Assembly (NCBI RefSeq): GCF_000026985.1
Contig: NC_017390.1
Span: 210,229 to 274,228, forward strand
Reading direction: 5' to 3'
Source: Erwinia pyrifoliae DSM 12163
GTDB lineage: Bacteria > Pseudomonadota > Gammaproteobacteria > Enterobacterales > Enterobacteriaceae
DNA length: 64,000 bases
This document shows, one piece after another, positions 41,701-52,474 of the stretch (position 1 is its first letter; each line of letters opens with the position of its first letter). The notes below the pieces were generated by a model. The model was not told the DNA's origin. It saw only the letters and a list, made by a program, of their open reading frames with translations, and ran no database searches. Position numbers and translations under genes: made by a program.

Positions 41701-43974
41701 ATGACTATTCTGAACCATACTCTCGGCTTCCCCCGTGTCGGCCTGCAGCGCGAACTGAAAAAAGCGCAGGAAAGCTACTGGGCGGGTAACAGCACTCAGG
41801 AAGAACTGCTGGCAGTAGGACGTGAGCTGCGCGCCCGTCACTGGCAGCAGCAGCAAGGCGCTGGCGTGAATCTGCTGCCGGTAGGTGACTTTGCCTGGTA
41901 CGACCACGTACTGACCACCAGCCTGCTGCTGGGTAACGTTCCGGCACGTCACCAGAACAAAGATGGTTCAGTTGACCTTGATACCCTTTTCCGCTTAGGC
42001 CGTGGCCGCGCACCGAGCGGTGAACCCGCCGCTGCGGCAGAAATGACCAAATGGTTTAACACCAACTATCACTACATGGTGCCGGAGTTTGTGCAGGGCC
42101 AGCAGTTTAAACTGACCTGGACTCAGCTGCTGGATGAAGTCGACGAAGCGCTGGCGCTGGGCCATAAAGTGAAACCCGTGCTGCTTGGCCCGGTGACCTA
42201 TCTGTGGCTGGGTAAAGTGAAGGGCGACCAGTTTGACCGCCTTAGCCTGCTGCAAGATATTCTGCCGGTCTACCAGCAGGTGCTGGCGGAACTGGCTAAG
42301 CGCGATATCGAATGGGTGCAGATTGACGAGCCGGCGCTGGCGCTGGAACTGCCTGCCGAATGGCTGGCTGCCTTTAAACCTGCTTATGACGCGCTTCAGG
42401 GGGAGACTAAACTGTTGTTGACCACCTACTTTGACAGCATTGGCCAGAACCTTGATACCATCAGCGCGCTGCCGGTGCAGGGGCTGCATGTTGACCTGGT
42501 GCACGGTAAAGATGATATCAGCCTGCTGAACGGCAAAGTGCCGGCAGACTGGCTGCTGTCCGTTGGTGTGATTAACGGCCGTAACGTCTGGCGTGCGGAT
42601 CTCAGCAGCTGGTTTGAACGCCTGCAGCCGCTGGTTGCACAGCGTAAACAGCTGTGGATTGGTTCTTCCTGCTCACTGCTACACAGCCCGATTGACCTGA
42701 GCGTGGAAACCCGCCTGGATGAAGAAGTGAAGAGCTGGTTTGCCTTCGCCCTGCAGAAGTGTTCTGAGCTGGCCCTGTTGAGCAACGCGCTGAACAATAA
42801 TGACCCGGCTTCACTGGAAGCATGGAGTGCGCCAGTTCGCGCCCGTCAGCACTCTACCCGCGTGCATAATGCCGCCGTAGGCCAGCGCCTGGCGGCGATT
42901 TCACCGCAGGACAGTCTGCGTAAGAACAGCTATCAGGTACGTGCTGAAGCTCAGCGTCAGCGCTTCCAGCTACCGGCGTGGCCAACCACCACCATCGGCT
43001 CTTTCCCACAAACCACTGAAATTCGTGGGCTGCGCCTCGACTTCAAACAGGGCCGTCTGGACGGCACCCGCTACCGTACCGGCATCGCGGAGCACATCAA
43101 GCAGGCTATCGTCGAGCAGGAGCGCTTAGGGCTGGACGTGCTGGTGCACGGCGAAGCGGAGCGTAACGACATGGTGGAATACTTCGGCGAACACCTTGAC
43201 GGCTTCATCTTTACGCAGAATGGCTGGGTACAGAGCTACGGTTCACGCTGTGTGAAACCACCCGTCATCATCGGTGATGTCAGCCGCCCGGAAGCCATCA
43301 CCGTTGAATGGGCGAAATATGCTCAGTCACTGACCGACAAGCCGGTAAAAGGCATGCTCACCGGTCCGGTAACCATCCTGTGTTGGTCATTCCCGCGTGA
43401 AGATGTGTCGCGTGAAACCATCGCCAAACAGATTGCGCTGGCGCTGCGTGATGAAGTGGAAGACCTGGAAAAAGCGGGCATTGGCATCATTCAGATTGAT
43501 GAACCTGCTCTGCGTGAAGGGCTGCCGCTGCATCAGTCCGACTGGGCGGCTTATCTGGAGTGGGCGGTAGATGCCTTCCGTCTCAATGCCGCCGTTGCGC
43601 AGGACGACACCCAGATCCACACCCACATGTGTTACTGCGAGTTCAACGACATCATGGATTCGATTGCCGCGCTGGATGCGGATGTTATCACCATCGAAAC
43701 CTCACGTTCTGATATGGAACTGCTGGAGTCGTTTGAAGAGTTCGAGTATCCGAACGAGATCGGTCCGGGCGTTTACGATATTCACTCGCCAAACGTGCCA
43801 AGCGTTGAGTGGATGGAAGAACTGCTGCTTAAAGCGGCACAGCGCATCCCTACTGAGCGTCTGTGGGTTAACCCGGACTGTGGCCTGAAAACGCGTGGCT
43901 GGACGGAAACTCGCCAGGCGCTGGCAAACATGGTGAAAGCGGCGCAAAACCTGAGAAATGCACAAGAAGCTTAA
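41701..43974 (+). CDS. metE: Cobalamin-independent methionine synthase
   Basis: MetE transfers the methyl group of 5-methyltetrahydropteroyl-tri-glutamate to homocysteine, the last step of methionine synthesis without B12. The 757-residue protein has the two (beta-alpha)8 barrels, substrate segment [16 protein letters not shown] near 425-440, and the zinc ligands His and Cys in [12 protein letters not shown], Glu further on, and Cys in [11 protein letters not shown] strong AAGAGG site precedes the ATG. It is divergent from metR and ends in a strong terminator. Confidence 0.98.
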   Translation: MTILNHTLGFPRVGLQRELKKAQESYWAGNSTQEELLAVGRELRARHWQQQQGAGVNLLPVGDFAWYDHVLTTSLLLGNVPARHQNKDGSVDLDTLFRLGRGRAPSGEPAAAAEMTKWFNTNYHYMVPEFVQGQQFKLTWTQLLDEVDEALALGHKVKPVLLGPVTYLWLGKVKGDQFDRLSLLQDILPVYQQVLAELAKRDIEWVQIDEPALALELPAEWLAAFKPAYDALQGETKLLLTTYFDSIGQNLDTISALPVQGLHVDLVHGKDDISLLNGKVPADWLLSVGVINGRNVWRADLSSWFERLQPLVAQRKQLWIGSSCSLLHSPIDLSVETRLDEEVKSWFAFALQKCSELALLSNALNNNDPASLEAWSAPVRARQHSTRVHNAAVGQRLAAISPQDSLRKNSYQVRAEAQRQRFQLPAWPTTTIGSFPQTTEIRGLRLDFKQGRLDGTRYRTGIAEHIKQAIVEQERLGLDVLVHGEAERNDMVEYFGEHLDGFIFTQNGWVQSYGSRCVKPPVIIGDVSRPEAITVEWAKYAQSLTDKPVKGMLTGPVTILCWSFPREDVSRETIAKQIALALRDEVEDLEKAGIGIIQIDEPALREGLPLHQSDWAAYLEWAVDAFRLNAAVAQDDTQIHTHMCYCEFNDIMDSIAALDADVITIETSRSDMELLESFEEFEYPNEIGPGVYDIHSPNVPSVEWMEELLLKAAQRIPTERLWVNPDCGLKTRGWTETRQALANMVKAAQNLRNAQEA

Positions 43975-44011
43975 ATATCTGTGTTGTTGTGTTTTGATGT
44001 AACGACTATTT

Positions 44012-44035
44012 GGGGCGCTTAGCGCCCCTTTTTTT
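44012..44035. terminator. Terminator between metE and ysgA
   Basis: GGGGCGC-TTA-GCGCCCC followed by T7. The T tract overlaps the ysgA stop codon on the other strand; the stem could serve ysgA too, though without a T run on that side. Confidence 0.9.
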
Positions 44036-44870
44036 ATGCTTCCGACGTCACGCCATACTGCCTGAACCATGCCAGCATTCGCTGCCAGCCATCCTTAGCG
44101 GACCCGGCCTCATAGCTTGGGCGGTAGTCAGCGTTAAAAGCGTGTCCGGCATCGGGATAGACAATAATCTCGGCGTTGGCATTGGCGGCACGCAGCGCAT
44201 GGCGCATGGTTTCGACGCTGTCTGGAGGGATGCCATCGTCTTTACCGCCGTAAAGCCCCAACACGGGCGCATCCAGATCCACCGCAACATCCACCGGCTG
44301 TTTTGGCTGCTTCATCGTCTTATCCCCCACCAGCTTGCCATACCAAGCAACGGCGGCTTTCAGCTGCGGATTATGCGCGGCATAAAGCCAGGTAATGCGC
44401 CCACCCCAGCAAAAACCGGTCACCGCCAAACGGCGTATATCACCGCCGTGGCGTGAAGCCCAGTTAGCCACATGATCGAGGTCGGCCAGCACCTGGCTGT
44501 CAGGGATCTTACTCACCAGCTCTTTGAACAACGTGGGGATATCGGTGTAATCAGCGGGATCGCCCTGACGAAAATAGAGTTCGGGTGCGACCGCCAGGTA
44601 ACCTTCCAGCGCCAGTCGACGACAGATATCGCGAATATGTTCGTGAACGCCAAAAATTTCCTGTACCACCAATACCACCGGCAAAGGGCCGTGTGCATGG
44701 CGTGGTTTGGCGTGGAACGCGGGCATATTTTCGCCCTGAGTTGGGATGGAGGTCTCACCACTGAGAATGTCGGCGCTGTCGGTAATAATCGTGCTGGCAG
44801 CGGCAGGAACGACCGCCGGCGCGAAGCCTTTGTTGCTCAATTTTTGCGTCATGTTATCTTCGGTTTTCAT
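44034..44870 (-). CDS. ysgA: Dienelactone hydrolase family protein YsgA
   Basis: A cytoplasmic alpha/beta hydrolase of the dienelactone-hydrolase family, physiological substrate unknown. The 278-residue protein has the catalytic triad: C154 in GFCWGGR, D211 or D212 in YGGKDDGI and H243 in DAGHAFNADYR. The start at ATG 44870 has GGAG at 7 bases; the ATG at 44876 directly abuts that site, so it is less likely. The N-terminus is longer than that of E. coli YsgA by a few residues. Confidence 0.93.
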   Translation of the reverse strand: MKTEDNMTQKLSNKGFAPAVVPAAASTIITDSADILSGETSIPTQGENMPAFHAKPRHAHGPLPVVLVVQEIFGVHEHIRDICRRLALEGYLAVAPELYFRQGDPADYTDIPTLFKELVSKIPDSQVLADLDHVANWASRHGGDIRRLAVTGFCWGGRITWLYAAHNPQLKAAVAWYGKLVGDKTMKQPKQPVDVAVDLDAPVLGLYGGKDDGIPPDSVETMRHALRAANANAEIIVYPDAGHAFNADYRPSYEAGSAKDGWQRMLAWFRQYGVTSEA

Positions 44871-45017
44871 GGTCATCTCCGTGCAGGCGCTACATGTTGT
44901 CAGCTAACTATAGTCAGGAATGCGTTGAGATTAGCGATCGAATCAGAGTAACTCTTTATCACCAGATACAGCTTGTCTACAGCACCAGATGAGCGAAAAT
45001 GGCCATAACTGATGGTT

Positions 45018-45115
45018 AAATGGGATTTGGATCACCTTTTAAAGTTCGGATGATGCAATTTTCATTTTGATTAAGGATGTTCGTCACATAGAGTCAGGAG
45101 GAATTTTCTTACATT
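45018..45115 (+). promoter_or_regulatory. udp promoter with two CRP-like sites
   Basis: TGGGA-TTTGGA-TCACC (45021-45036) and AAGGA-TGTTCG-TCACA (45073-45088) resemble CRP sites; their centres are 52 bases apart. A -10 box TACATT (45110-45115) places the start near 45122, which puts the second site at about -41.5. This is the class II, two-site layout known for CRP/CytR-regulated promoters such as udp and deoP2. CytR would bind between the sites. Confidence 0.55.
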
Positions 45116-45158
45116 AACATTTTCTCATCATCCGCAGGTTCCGCATCAGGAGTATGAA

Positions 45159-45923
45159 ATGCCACAGTCTGACGTTTTCCATCTCGGCCTCACTAAAGCC
45201 GATCTTCAGGGCGCTACCCTGGCCATTGCGCCCGGCGACCCGGAGCGGGTGAAGAAAATTGCTGCGCTGATGGATAATCCGGTTCATCTGGCCTCGCACC
45301 GTGAATTTACCAGCTGGCGTGCTGAGATCGCGGGTAAAGCCGTCATAGTGTGCTCAACCGGGATCGGGGGGCCTTCCACCTCCATCGCCGTGGAAGAACT
45401 GGCTCAGTTGGGCGTGCGTACCTTTCTGCGCGTCGGCACTACCGGCGCTATCCAGCCGCACATCAACGTGGGCGATGTGCTGGTCACCACCGGTTCAGTC
45501 AGGCTGGACGGTGCCAGCCTGCACTTTGCGCCGCTGGAATTTCCGGCGGTGGCGGACTTTACCTGTACTACCGCGCTGGTGGATGCGGCAAAAGCGCAAG
45601 GTGCGAGAACGCATATCGGTATCACGGCTTCCTCCGACACCTTCTATCCCGGCCAGGAGCGGTACGATACTTTCTCTGGTCGGGTGGTCAGCCGCTTCCA
45701 GAATTCAATGCAGGAGTGGCAACAGATGGGCGTGCTGAACTATGAAATGGAGTCGGCAACGCTGCTGACCATGTGTGCCAGCCAGGGACTGCGCGCCGGC
45801 ATGGTCGCCGGGGTGATTGTTAACCGAACCCAGCAAGAGATCCCGGATGCGGAAACCATGAAAAGAACCGAGAGTGACGCGGTGAAAATCGTGGTTGAAG
45901 CTGCACGCCGTTTGCTGGAATGA
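45159..45923 (+). CDS. udp: Uridine phosphorylase
   Basis: Udp splits uridine into uracil and ribose-1-phosphate in pyrimidine salvage. The 254-residue protein has the phosphate-binding GDPERV near residues 26-31, [19 protein letters not shown], and [16 protein letters not shown] near 195-210 for nucleoside binding. A good CAGGAG site precedes the ATG. It is divergent from ysgA across a 288-base interval. Confidence 0.98.
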   Translation: MPQSDVFHLGLTKADLQGATLAIAPGDPERVKKIAALMDNPVHLASHREFTSWRAEIAGKAVIVCSTGIGGPSTSIAVEELAQLGVRTFLRVGTTGAIQPHINVGDVLVTTGSVRLDGASLHFAPLEFPAVADFTCTTALVDAAKAQGARTHIGITASSDTFYPGQERYDTFSGRVVSRFQNSMQEWQQMGVLNYEMESATLLTMCASQGLRAGMVAGVIVNRTQQEIPDAETMKRTESDAVKIVVEAARRLLE

Positions 45924-46097
45924 TCCCTGATGCGGGCCACGTCTGTTTGTGGCCTGCAAATCTCGTTTCCTTGCAATATATCTTCGAGCTGCCCCGCTTT
46001 TTTACTGGGATGGGGCGCTCTTCGTTGTATTTTGTCTGGACATTTATACAGTGCGCCTCTATTTTTCCCCTGTCAGGGGTTCAGCAGGAGAATCAGG

Positions 46098-47633
46098 GTG
46101 GATGTCACAATCATGTACGGCGCAGGCTTTGCTCTGGCCGGGATACTGGCAGGCTGGCTGCTTGCCTCGCTACGCTGTCAGCAGCAGCTGGCGAAAGGCG
46201 AAACAGAACGGCAGCTGCTGATGCAGTCGGCGGAACAGGCGCAGCATGAACGCCAGCGTTTGCAGCAGCAGCTTGACGGCCATCTGCTGATGCAAAAACA
46301 GAATGAGCATGAGCAGCGCCAGCTGCATGGCTCACTGGCGGCGGCCGAGGAAAAACTCCACCACCTTGAACACTGGCGCAGTGAAACCGAGCAGCTGACG
46401 CGTGAGCTGCGCACGCAGCTGGAGATTAACAGCGCCCAGGAGGCGGAGCTACGCGAAGTCACCATCCGGCTTGAGGAAACGCGCATGGCTGCCGAGGAGA
46501 AACAGCGGCTGCTGGTGAACAGCGAACAACGCCTGAATGCCCAGTTTGAAAATCTGGCGAATCGCATCTTCGAAAATAGCGGACGCCGCGTTGATGAACA
46601 AAACCGCCAAAGCCTGCATGGCTTGATCACCCCACTACGCGAACAGCTGGAGGGGTTCCGCCGTCAGGTACAGGACGGATTCGGTCAGGAAGCGCGTGAA
46701 CGCCATACGCTTGCCCACGAAATTCGCAACCTGCAACAGCTCAATGCCCGGATGGCTCAGGAAGCCATTAACCTGACGAAAGCGCTGAAAGGGGATAACA
46801 AAACCCAAGGTAACTGGGGGGAAGTGGTGCTCAGCCGGGTGCTGGAAGCTTCCGGCCTGCGCGAAGGGCATGAATATGAAACTCAGGTCAATATTCAGCT
46901 GGAACAGAATGGACGCATGCAGCCCGATGTCATCGTCCGTTTGCCGCAGGGCAAGGATGTGGTTATTGATGCGAAGATGACGCTGGTCGCCTATGAACGC
47001 TACTTTAACGGCGAAGACGAAGCGCAGCGTGAGGCGGCGGTCAGCGAGCATATCGCCGCTATTCGCGGACACTTACGCCAACTGAGCCGAAAAGATTATC
47101 AACAATTACCGGGTTTACGCTCGCTGGATTATGTGTTGATGTTTATTCCAGTTGAGCCAGCCTTCCTGCTGGCTATCGACAGGCAGCCTGAACTGATCAA
47201 TGAAGCGCTGAACCAAAATATCATGCTGGTCAGCCCGACTACGCTGCTGGTAGCGCTGCGTACCATCAACAACCTGTGGCGTTATGAGCATCAGAGCCGT
47301 CATGCACAGCGTATTGCCGACCGTGCTGCCCGCCTGTATGACAAAATGCGTCTGTTTGTCGATGATATGAGCGCCATCGGTCAAAGCCTTGATAAAGCTC
47401 AGGACAGCTACCGCCAGGCCATGAAAAAACTGTCGGAAGGGCGCGGCAACCTGATTGCCCAAAGCGAAGGTTTTCGCCAGTTGGGCGTTGAGATAAAACG
47501 GCCGATTAATCCCCGGCTGGTGGAACAGGCGCTGCCGGAAGAGGCAGAAGAAGCGCAGGATAATGCGCGTGAGCAGGGGCCTGAAAATATCGACTACGCT
47601 TCTCGCAGTATGTCTCACGGCATCAATGAATAA
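46098..47633 (+). CDS. rmuC: DNA recombination limiting protein RmuC
   Basis: RmuC limits inversion between short inverted repeats; the C-terminal half resembles restriction-endonuclease-like nucleases. GTG 46098 with an AGGAG site gives 511 residues. The N-terminus has a membrane segment (about 7-24), then a long Gln/Glu-rich coiled coil (about 25-170), then the conserved core (GDNKTQGNWGEVVLSRVLE, PDVIVRLPQGKDVVIDAKM). It is about 36 residues longer than E. coli RmuC, with extra coiled coil near 50-80. The frame is open back to 45930 but is not family-like there. Confidence 0.94.
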   Translation: MDVTIMYGAGFALAGILAGWLLASLRCQQQLAKGETERQLLMQSAEQAQHERQRLQQQLDGHLLMQKQNEHEQRQLHGSLAAAEEKLHHLEHWRSETEQLTRELRTQLEINSAQEAELREVTIRLEETRMAAEEKQRLLVNSEQRLNAQFENLANRIFENSGRRVDEQNRQSLHGLITPLREQLEGFRRQVQDGFGQEARERHTLAHEIRNLQQLNARMAQEAINLTKALKGDNKTQGNWGEVVLSRVLEASGLREGHEYETQVNIQLEQNGRMQPDVIVRLPQGKDVVIDAKMTLVAYERYFNGEDEAQREAAVSEHIAAIRGHLRQLSRKDYQQLPGLRSLDYVLMFIPVEPAFLLAIDRQPELINEALNQNIMLVSPTTLLVALRTINNLWRYEHQSRHAQRIADRAARLYDKMRLFVDDMSAIGQSLDKAQDSYRQAMKKLSEGRGNLIAQSEGFRQLGVEIKRPINPRLVEQALPEEAEEAQDNAREQGPENIDYASRSMSHGINE

Positions 47634-47707
47634 GCGCAGGGTCAGTGTTTGCATGGCCCGATTCTGGTACACTTGGCTAATATTTGATTGTAGAGCAGGC
47701 AAAACAA

Positions 47708-48463
47708 ATGGCAGATGAATCAAAGGATACTACCCACTTCGGCTATAGCACCGTCGCGAAAGATGAAAAAGCCGGTATGGTTGCTGATGTTTTCCATTCG
47801 GTTGCGGCCAAGTATGATCTGATGAACGATCTGATGTCATTGGGTATTCACCGCATCTGGAAGCGTTTTACCATCGACTGCAGCGGCGTGCGTCGCGGGC
47901 AGCGCGTTCTCGACCTTGCCGGCGGTACGGGCGACCTCACGGCGAAATTCTCGCGCCTGGTCGGGGAAACCGGTGAAGTGGTGCTGGCGGATATTAACAG
48001 CTCGATGCTAAAAGTGGGCCGCGAAAAGCTGCGTAACAAAGGGATTATTGGCAACGTTAATTACGTGCAGGCGAATGCAGAAGCCTTGCCTTTCCCGGAT
48101 AACTATTTTGACTGTATCACTATCGCTTTTGGCCTACGTAACGTGACCGATAAAGATAAAGCGCTGGCGTCGATGTTCCGGGTGCTTAAACCGGGTGGCC
48201 GTTTGCTGGTGCTGGAGTTCTCTAAACCGCAGTTCGAGCCGCTGAACAAGGCCTACGACGCCTACTCTTTCCACATCCTGCCGCGAATCGGTGAAATAGT
48301 GGCAAAAGACGCCGGCAGCTATCGCTATCTGGCAGAATCCATTCGTATGCATCCCTGTCAGGAAACCCTGAAGCAGATGATGATGGATGTGGGCTTTGAA
48401 AACACCACGTATCATAATCTGACGGGCGGCATTGTTGCTTTGCACCGTGGATTTAAGTTTTAA
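47708..48463 (+). CDS. ubiE: Ubiquinone/menaquinone C-methyltransferase
   Basis: UbiE methylates demethylmenaquinone and 2-octaprenyl-6-methoxy-1,4-benzoquinol with SAM. The 251-residue protein has the SAM loop [15 protein letters not shown] near 68-82, the UbiE signature [17 protein letters not shown] and [12 protein letters not shown] 47708 gives the E. coli length; the open frame extends eight codons further up without a match. It starts the ubiEJB run, 12 bp before ubiJ. Confidence 0.97.
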   Translation: MADESKDTTHFGYSTVAKDEKAGMVADVFHSVAAKYDLMNDLMSLGIHRIWKRFTIDCSGVRRGQRVLDLAGGTGDLTAKFSRLVGETGEVVLADINSSMLKVGREKLRNKGIIGNVNYVQANAEALPFPDNYFDCITIAFGLRNVTDKDKALASMFRVLKPGGRLLVLEFSKPQFEPLNKAYDAYSFHILPRIGEIVAKDAGSYRYLAESIRMHPCQETLKQMMMDVGFENTTYHNLTGGIVALHRGFKF

Positions 48464-48475
48464 ACAGGGATAAGC

Positions 48476-49081
48476 ATGACATTAATGCCGCTGTTAACTG
48501 CCAGTCTGGAGACCGCGCTTAACCGGGTTTTATATCGCGACCGTGGCCTGAAGTTGGCTCGTCAGCGCCTCAATGGCCGCAGCCTGGCGATTGTCCTGGC
48601 CGAGCTAAAGCAGCCAGTCACTTTTATTTTCAGTGAACAGCAGGTGGATGTGATTGGTCACTGGAGTGATATCCCGGACTGTACGGTGAAAACCCGTCTT
48701 GCCACGCTGCCGAAATTACGCGATCGCCAGCAGCTGACTACGCTTATCCGCAGCGGTGAGCTGGAGGTAGAAGGCGACCTGCAACTGGTGCAGCAATTTT
48801 CTGCTTTGCTGGATTTAGCTGAACTGGACCCGGCAGAGTACCTGTCTCCTTGGGTTGGCGACATTGCCGCACAGGGAATGACCCGGTTCTTCCTTCGTGG
48901 CTTTCATGCCGTGCGGCGAGATGTGCAACGTAAGCAGGGTTATCTGGCGCAGACACTGACCGAAGAGTGGCGCCTGGCGCCGGGGCCGCTGGAGCTTGCA
49001 TGGTTTGCAGAAGAAGTTGATGCGTTGTCACGTTCGCTAAATGCCCTTGATGCCCGTATTAATCGTCTGGAGAAAAAATGA
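48476..49081 (+). CDS. ubiJ: Ubiquinone biosynthesis accessory factor UbiJ
   Basis: UbiJ carries an SCP2-type lipid-binding fold and with UbiK supports the soluble ubiquinone-synthesis complex. The 201-residue protein has [22 protein letters not shown] in the middle (SCP2 domain, about 15-115) and a C-terminal helical part with a short coiled coil ending RINRLEKK. Sequence is less conserved than its neighbours. Its stop overlaps the ubiB start by 4 bases. Confidence 0.92.
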   Translation: MTLMPLLTASLETALNRVLYRDRGLKLARQRLNGRSLAIVLAELKQPVTFIFSEQQVDVIGHWSDIPDCTVKTRLATLPKLRDRQQLTTLIRSGELEVEGDLQLVQQFSALLDLAELDPAEYLSPWVGDIAAQGMTRFFLRGFHAVRRDVQRKQGYLAQTLTEEWRLAPGPLELAWFAEEVDALSRSLNALDARINRLEKK

Positions 49082-50715
49082 CCTTCGGTGAACTGCGCCG
49101 TTTGTATCTGATTATCCGCGTTTTTCTCAGTTACGGCCTTGACGAACTCATTCCTAAAACGCGCCTGGCCTTGCCTCTGCTGCTTTGGCGCAAATGCCTG
49201 TTCTGGATGCCAAACATTCATAAAGATCAACCCCTGGGTGCACGTCTGCGCCTGGCGCTGGAACAGTTGGGGCCGGTGTGGATTAAGTTTGGCCAGATGA
49301 TGTCTACCCGCCGCGATCTGTTCCCGCCCCATATAGCCGATCAGCTGGCCATGCTGCAGGACAGGGTTCCTCCTTTCGATGGGGCGCAGGCGCTGAAGCT
49401 TATTGAGCAATCGTTAGGTGCGCCTGTTGAAAGCCAGTTTGACAACTTTAATATCGTTCCGCTGGCGTCGGCATCCATCGCGCAGGTGCATACGGCAACC
49501 TTGAAAGAGAACGGCCGCGAAGTGGTGATAAAAGTGATCCGGCCCGATATTCTGCCCGTGATCAAAGCCGATATGAAGCTTATCTACCGCCTGGCGCGCT
49601 GGGTTCCGCGTTTGCTGCCTGATGGCCGTCGTTTGCGGCCGCAGGAAGTGGTTGCTGACTATGAAAAAACGCTGCTTGATGAGCTAAATCTGCTGCGCGA
49701 GGCCGCCAATGCTATTCAGCTACGGCGTAATTTTGATCAAAGCAGGATGCTGTATGTGCCGGAAATTTTCTCGGACTACTGCAGCGAAAATATGTTGGTG
49801 ATGGAGCGAATTTACGGTATCCCCATCTCTGATGTGGCCACGCTGGAACAGCACGGCGTAAACTTGAAGCTGCTGGCAGAGCGCGGTGTGCAGGTGTTCT
49901 TTACTCAGGTTTTCCGCGACAGCTTCTTCCATGCGGATATGCATCCGGGCAATATCTTTGTCAGCTACGAGCACCCGGAGGATCCGCAGTATATCGGTAT
50001 TGACTGCGGTATTGTCGGTTCGCTTAACAAAGAAGATAAACGCTATCTGGCAGAAAACTTCATTGCTTTCTTCAACCGCGATTATCGCAAGGTTGCGGAA
50101 CTGCATGTGGACTCGGGTTGGGTTCCGGCAGATACCAATGTGGAAGATTTCGAGTTTGCCATCCGTACCGTGTGCGAACCTATTTTCGAGAAACCGCTGG
50201 CGGAAATTTCCTTCGGCCATGTTCTGCTCAATCTGTTTAATACCGCGCGCCGCTTTAATATGGAGGTCCAGCCGCAGCTGGTTCTGTTGCAGAAAACATT
50301 GCTGTATGTGGAAGGGGTTGGCCGCCAGCTTTATCCGCAGCTGGACCTGTGGAAGACTGCTAAGCCTTTCCTTGAAAACTGGATCAAAGATCAGATTGGT
50401 ATTCCGGCCATCGTGCGTGCGTTAAAAGAGAAAGCGCCGTTCTGGGCCGAGAAACTGCCGGAGCTGCCGGAGCTATTCTATGACAGCCTTCGCCAACACA
50501 AGCATTTGCAGCATAGCGTTGACCGACTGACGACGGATCTGAAGGGGGAGCGCGTCAGGCAGCATCAGTCGCAATATTTATTTGGCATTGGTGCCACTTT
50601 GCTACTGAGCGGCACTGCGGTTCTGCTGTCGCGCCCGGCATGGGACATGCTTTCTGCCGCGCTGATGGCCGCAGGCTTTGTGTCCTGGCTGGTTGGCTGG
50701 CGCAGGACAAGCTGA
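49078..50715 (+). CDS. ubiB: Ubiquinone biosynthesis kinase-like protein UbiB
   Basis: UbiB is an ABC1/ADCK-family atypical kinase-like ATPase of the inner membrane required for ubiquinone synthesis. The 545-residue protein has the diagnostic KxGQ motif ([13 protein letters not shown] near 60-72), the alanine-rich loop ASASIAQVH, the lysine in [10 protein letters not shown], the catalytic-loop segment [10 protein letters not shown] and DCGIVG as DFG equivalent. Two membrane segments close to the C-terminus (about 500-540) anchor it. Confidence 0.97.
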   Translation: MTFGELRRLYLIIRVFLSYGLDELIPKTRLALPLLLWRKCLFWMPNIHKDQPLGARLRLALEQLGPVWIKFGQMMSTRRDLFPPHIADQLAMLQDRVPPFDGAQALKLIEQSLGAPVESQFDNFNIVPLASASIAQVHTATLKENGREVVIKVIRPDILPVIKADMKLIYRLARWVPRLLPDGRRLRPQEVVADYEKTLLDELNLLREAANAIQLRRNFDQSRMLYVPEIFSDYCSENMLVMERIYGIPISDVATLEQHGVNLKLLAERGVQVFFTQVFRDSFFHADMHPGNIFVSYEHPEDPQYIGIDCGIVGSLNKEDKRYLAENFIAFFNRDYRKVAELHVDSGWVPADTNVEDFEFAIRTVCEPIFEKPLAEISFGHVLLNLFNTARRFNMEVQPQLVLLQKTLLYVEGVGRQLYPQLDLWKTAKPFLENWIKDQIGIPAIVRALKEKAPFWAEKLPELPELFYDSLRQHKHLQHSVDRLTTDLKGERVRQHQSQYLFGIGATLLLSGTAVLLSRPAWDMLSAALMAAGFVSWLVGWRRTS

Positions 50716-50768
50716 CTGTCATGAAAGGTAAATAGGCCGCTTATAGCGCGCGTAAAAGGCTTTGCGCA

Positions 50769-50798
50769 TCGTCAGTAAGACATAAGCTGTTATATACT
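50769..50798 (+). promoter_or_regulatory. Candidate promoter of tatABCD
   Basis: A -10-like TATACT (50793-50798) and a weak -35 TCGTCA (50769-50774) spaced by 18 bases precede tatA by about 37 bases. It lies in the 119-base gap after ubiB. Confidence 0.4.
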
Positions 50799-50834
50799 TA
50801 AGACTCGCATCAATTATTGATATCAGAGGTAATA

Positions 50835-51092
50835 ATGGGTGGCATTACACTTCCGCATTTATTGATCATCGCCGTATTGGTGGTACTGTTGTTTGGTACT
50901 AAAAAACTGCGTTCACTGGGTTCTGACCTCGGTTCTTCTATCAAAGGCTTCAAAAAAGCCATGAGCGATGAAGACGACAAAGAAAAAGAAAAAGAGAAAG
51001 CCAATGCTGAAGATGCTGATTTCAACGCCAAACTGGCGGATAAACAGCATACTGAAGTGAAGAAAGAAGACGTTAAGAACGACAAGGTATAA
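50835..51092 (+). CDS. tatA: Twin-arginine translocase subunit TatA
   Basis: TatA forms the variable-size pore of the Tat pathway for folded proteins. The 85-residue protein starts [21 protein letters not shown] (membrane helix 6-21), followed by the FGTKKL hinge, an amphipathic helix with [15 protein letters not shown] and a highly charged tail ([14 protein letters not shown]). ATG 50835 follows AGAGGT; an in-frame start six codons earlier is unlikely. It overlaps nothing and is 3 bp before tatB. Confidence 0.96.
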   Translation: MGGITLPHLLIIAVLVVLLFGTKKLRSLGSDLGSSIKGFKKAMSDEDDKEKEKEKANAEDADFNAKLADKQHTEVKKEDVKNDKV

Positions 51093-51095
51093 ACC

Positions 51096-51635
51096 GTGTT
51101 CGACATAGGTTTTAGTGAACTGGTTCTGGTTTTCATTATTGGTCTGGTGGTGCTTGGCCCTCAACGGTTACCGGTGGCGGTCAGGACGGTGATGGGCTGG
51201 ATCCGCGCGCTGCGTTCACTGGCAACCAGTGTTCAAAACGAACTGGCTCAGGAGCTGAAGTTTCAGGAACTGCAGGATGGCCTGAAAAAAATTGAACAGG
51301 TCAGTAAAGACAACCTCTCGCCTGAGCTTAAAGCCTCGGTAGAGGAGCTGAAGCAAACTGCGAATTCGATGAAGCGTTCATACCTCAGCGAAAATGAAAA
51401 AGCGGATGACGAAGCCCATACCATTCGCAATCCGTTGCAGAAAGATGCGCAGGAAGCCCATGACGGCGTAACCCCCGCGCAGGCGGATCTTCAGGCTGAT
51501 GCTCCGGCACAGGCACCTGTTACGGTGACTCAGAAGGCTTCATCGGAGCCGCAGCCTGATATCAAACAGGAGCCGCCAGCACCCGTTGCTCCGCGTGCAT
51601 CCGTGACCTCTACTCCACCGAGTGACGAACGTTAA
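51096..51635 (+). CDS. tatB: Twin-arginine translocase subunit TatB
   Basis: TatB with TatC forms the receptor for twin-arginine signal peptides. The 179-residue protein starts with GTG ([26 protein letters not shown]), has one membrane helix (2-21), the GPQRLP hinge, an amphipathic helix to about 100, and an Ala/Pro/Gln-rich variable tail (125-179). The short gap to tatA and the tail are typical. Confidence 0.96.
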   Translation: MFDIGFSELVLVFIIGLVVLGPQRLPVAVRTVMGWIRALRSLATSVQNELAQELKFQELQDGLKKIEQVSKDNLSPELKASVEELKQTANSMKRSYLSENEKADDEAHTIRNPLQKDAQEAHDGVTPAQADLQADAPAQAPVTVTQKASSEPQPDIKQEPPAPVAPRASVTSTPPSDER

Positions 51636-51637
51636 AC

Positions 51638-52399
51638 ATGGCTGTTGAAGATACCCAACCGCTTATCAGCCATCTGATTGAGCTGCGTAAGCGCCTGTTG
51701 CACTGCATTATTGCCGTTCTGGCCATTTTCCTGTGCCTGGCTTATTTCTCGAACGATATTTACCAGCTGGTATCCGCTCCGTTGATCAAACAAATGCCTG
51801 CCGGGGCCAGTATGATTGCCACCGACGTGGCGTCACCGTTCTTTACCCCGATTAAGCTGACCATCATCGTTTCGCTGTTTCTTGCGGTGCCGGTTATTCT
51901 TTATCAGGTCTGGGCCTTTGTCGCCCCGGCGCTTTATCGCCACGAGCGCAAGCTGGTCATGCCGCTGTTGTTTTCCAGTTCATTCCTATTCTATCTGGGG
52001 ATGGCTTTCGCCTACTTTATCGTCTTCCCGTTGGCGTTTGGCTTTTTCGCCAAAACTGCGCCACAGGGCGTACAGATTGCCACCGACATTAATAACTATC
52101 TCGATTTTGTGATGACGTTATTTATGGCGTTTGGCGTGTCGTTTGAAGTCCCGATTGCTATCGTACTGCTGTGCTGGACCGGTGTTACCACGCCAGAAGA
52201 TCTCAAGGCCAAACGCCCTTATGTGTTGGTTGGCGCGTTTGTCGTCGGCATGCTGCTAACGCCACCGGATATTTTCTCCCAGACGCTGTTGGCCATCCCG
52301 ATGTACTGTCTTTTTGAGGTCGGTGTGTTTGTCTCGCGTTTTTACGTAGGTAAGCACCGCCGTGACGAGGAACAGGACGACGAATCGGAGCAAGGCTGA
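51638..52399 (+). CDS. tatC: Twin-arginine translocase subunit TatC
   Basis: TatC is the polytopic core of the Tat receptor. The 253-residue protein has six expected membrane segments and begins with the conserved [15 protein letters not shown], where HLxELRxR binds the twin-arginine motif. Other conserved pieces are [26 protein letters not shown], and [17 protein letters not shown]. It starts 2 bp after tatB. Confidence 0.97.
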   Translation: MAVEDTQPLISHLIELRKRLLHCIIAVLAIFLCLAYFSNDIYQLVSAPLIKQMPAGASMIATDVASPFFTPIKLTIIVSLFLAVPVILYQVWAFVAPALYRHERKLVMPLLFSSSFLFYLGMAFAYFIVFPLAFGFFAKTAPQGVQIATDINNYLDFVMTLFMAFGVSFEVPIAIVLLCWTGVTTPEDLKAKRPYVLVGAFVVGMLLTPPDIFSQTLLAIPMYCLFEVGVFVSRFYVGKHRRDEEQDDESEQG

Positions 52400-52437
52400 G
52401 CGAGCGGCCGCTGCGGGTAACAAATGTTGAATTAATT

Positions 52438-52457
52438 AACCGCCCGACAGGGCGGTT
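52438..52457 (+). other. Hairpin between tatC and tatD
   Basis: An 8-bp stem AACCGCCC-GACA-GGGCGGTT lies 18 bases upstream of the tatD start. No T run follows, so it may reduce rather than end transcription into tatD, or protect the tatABC mRNA. Confidence 0.6.
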
Positions 52458-52474
52458 ACTGTTTGGAAGGGATT

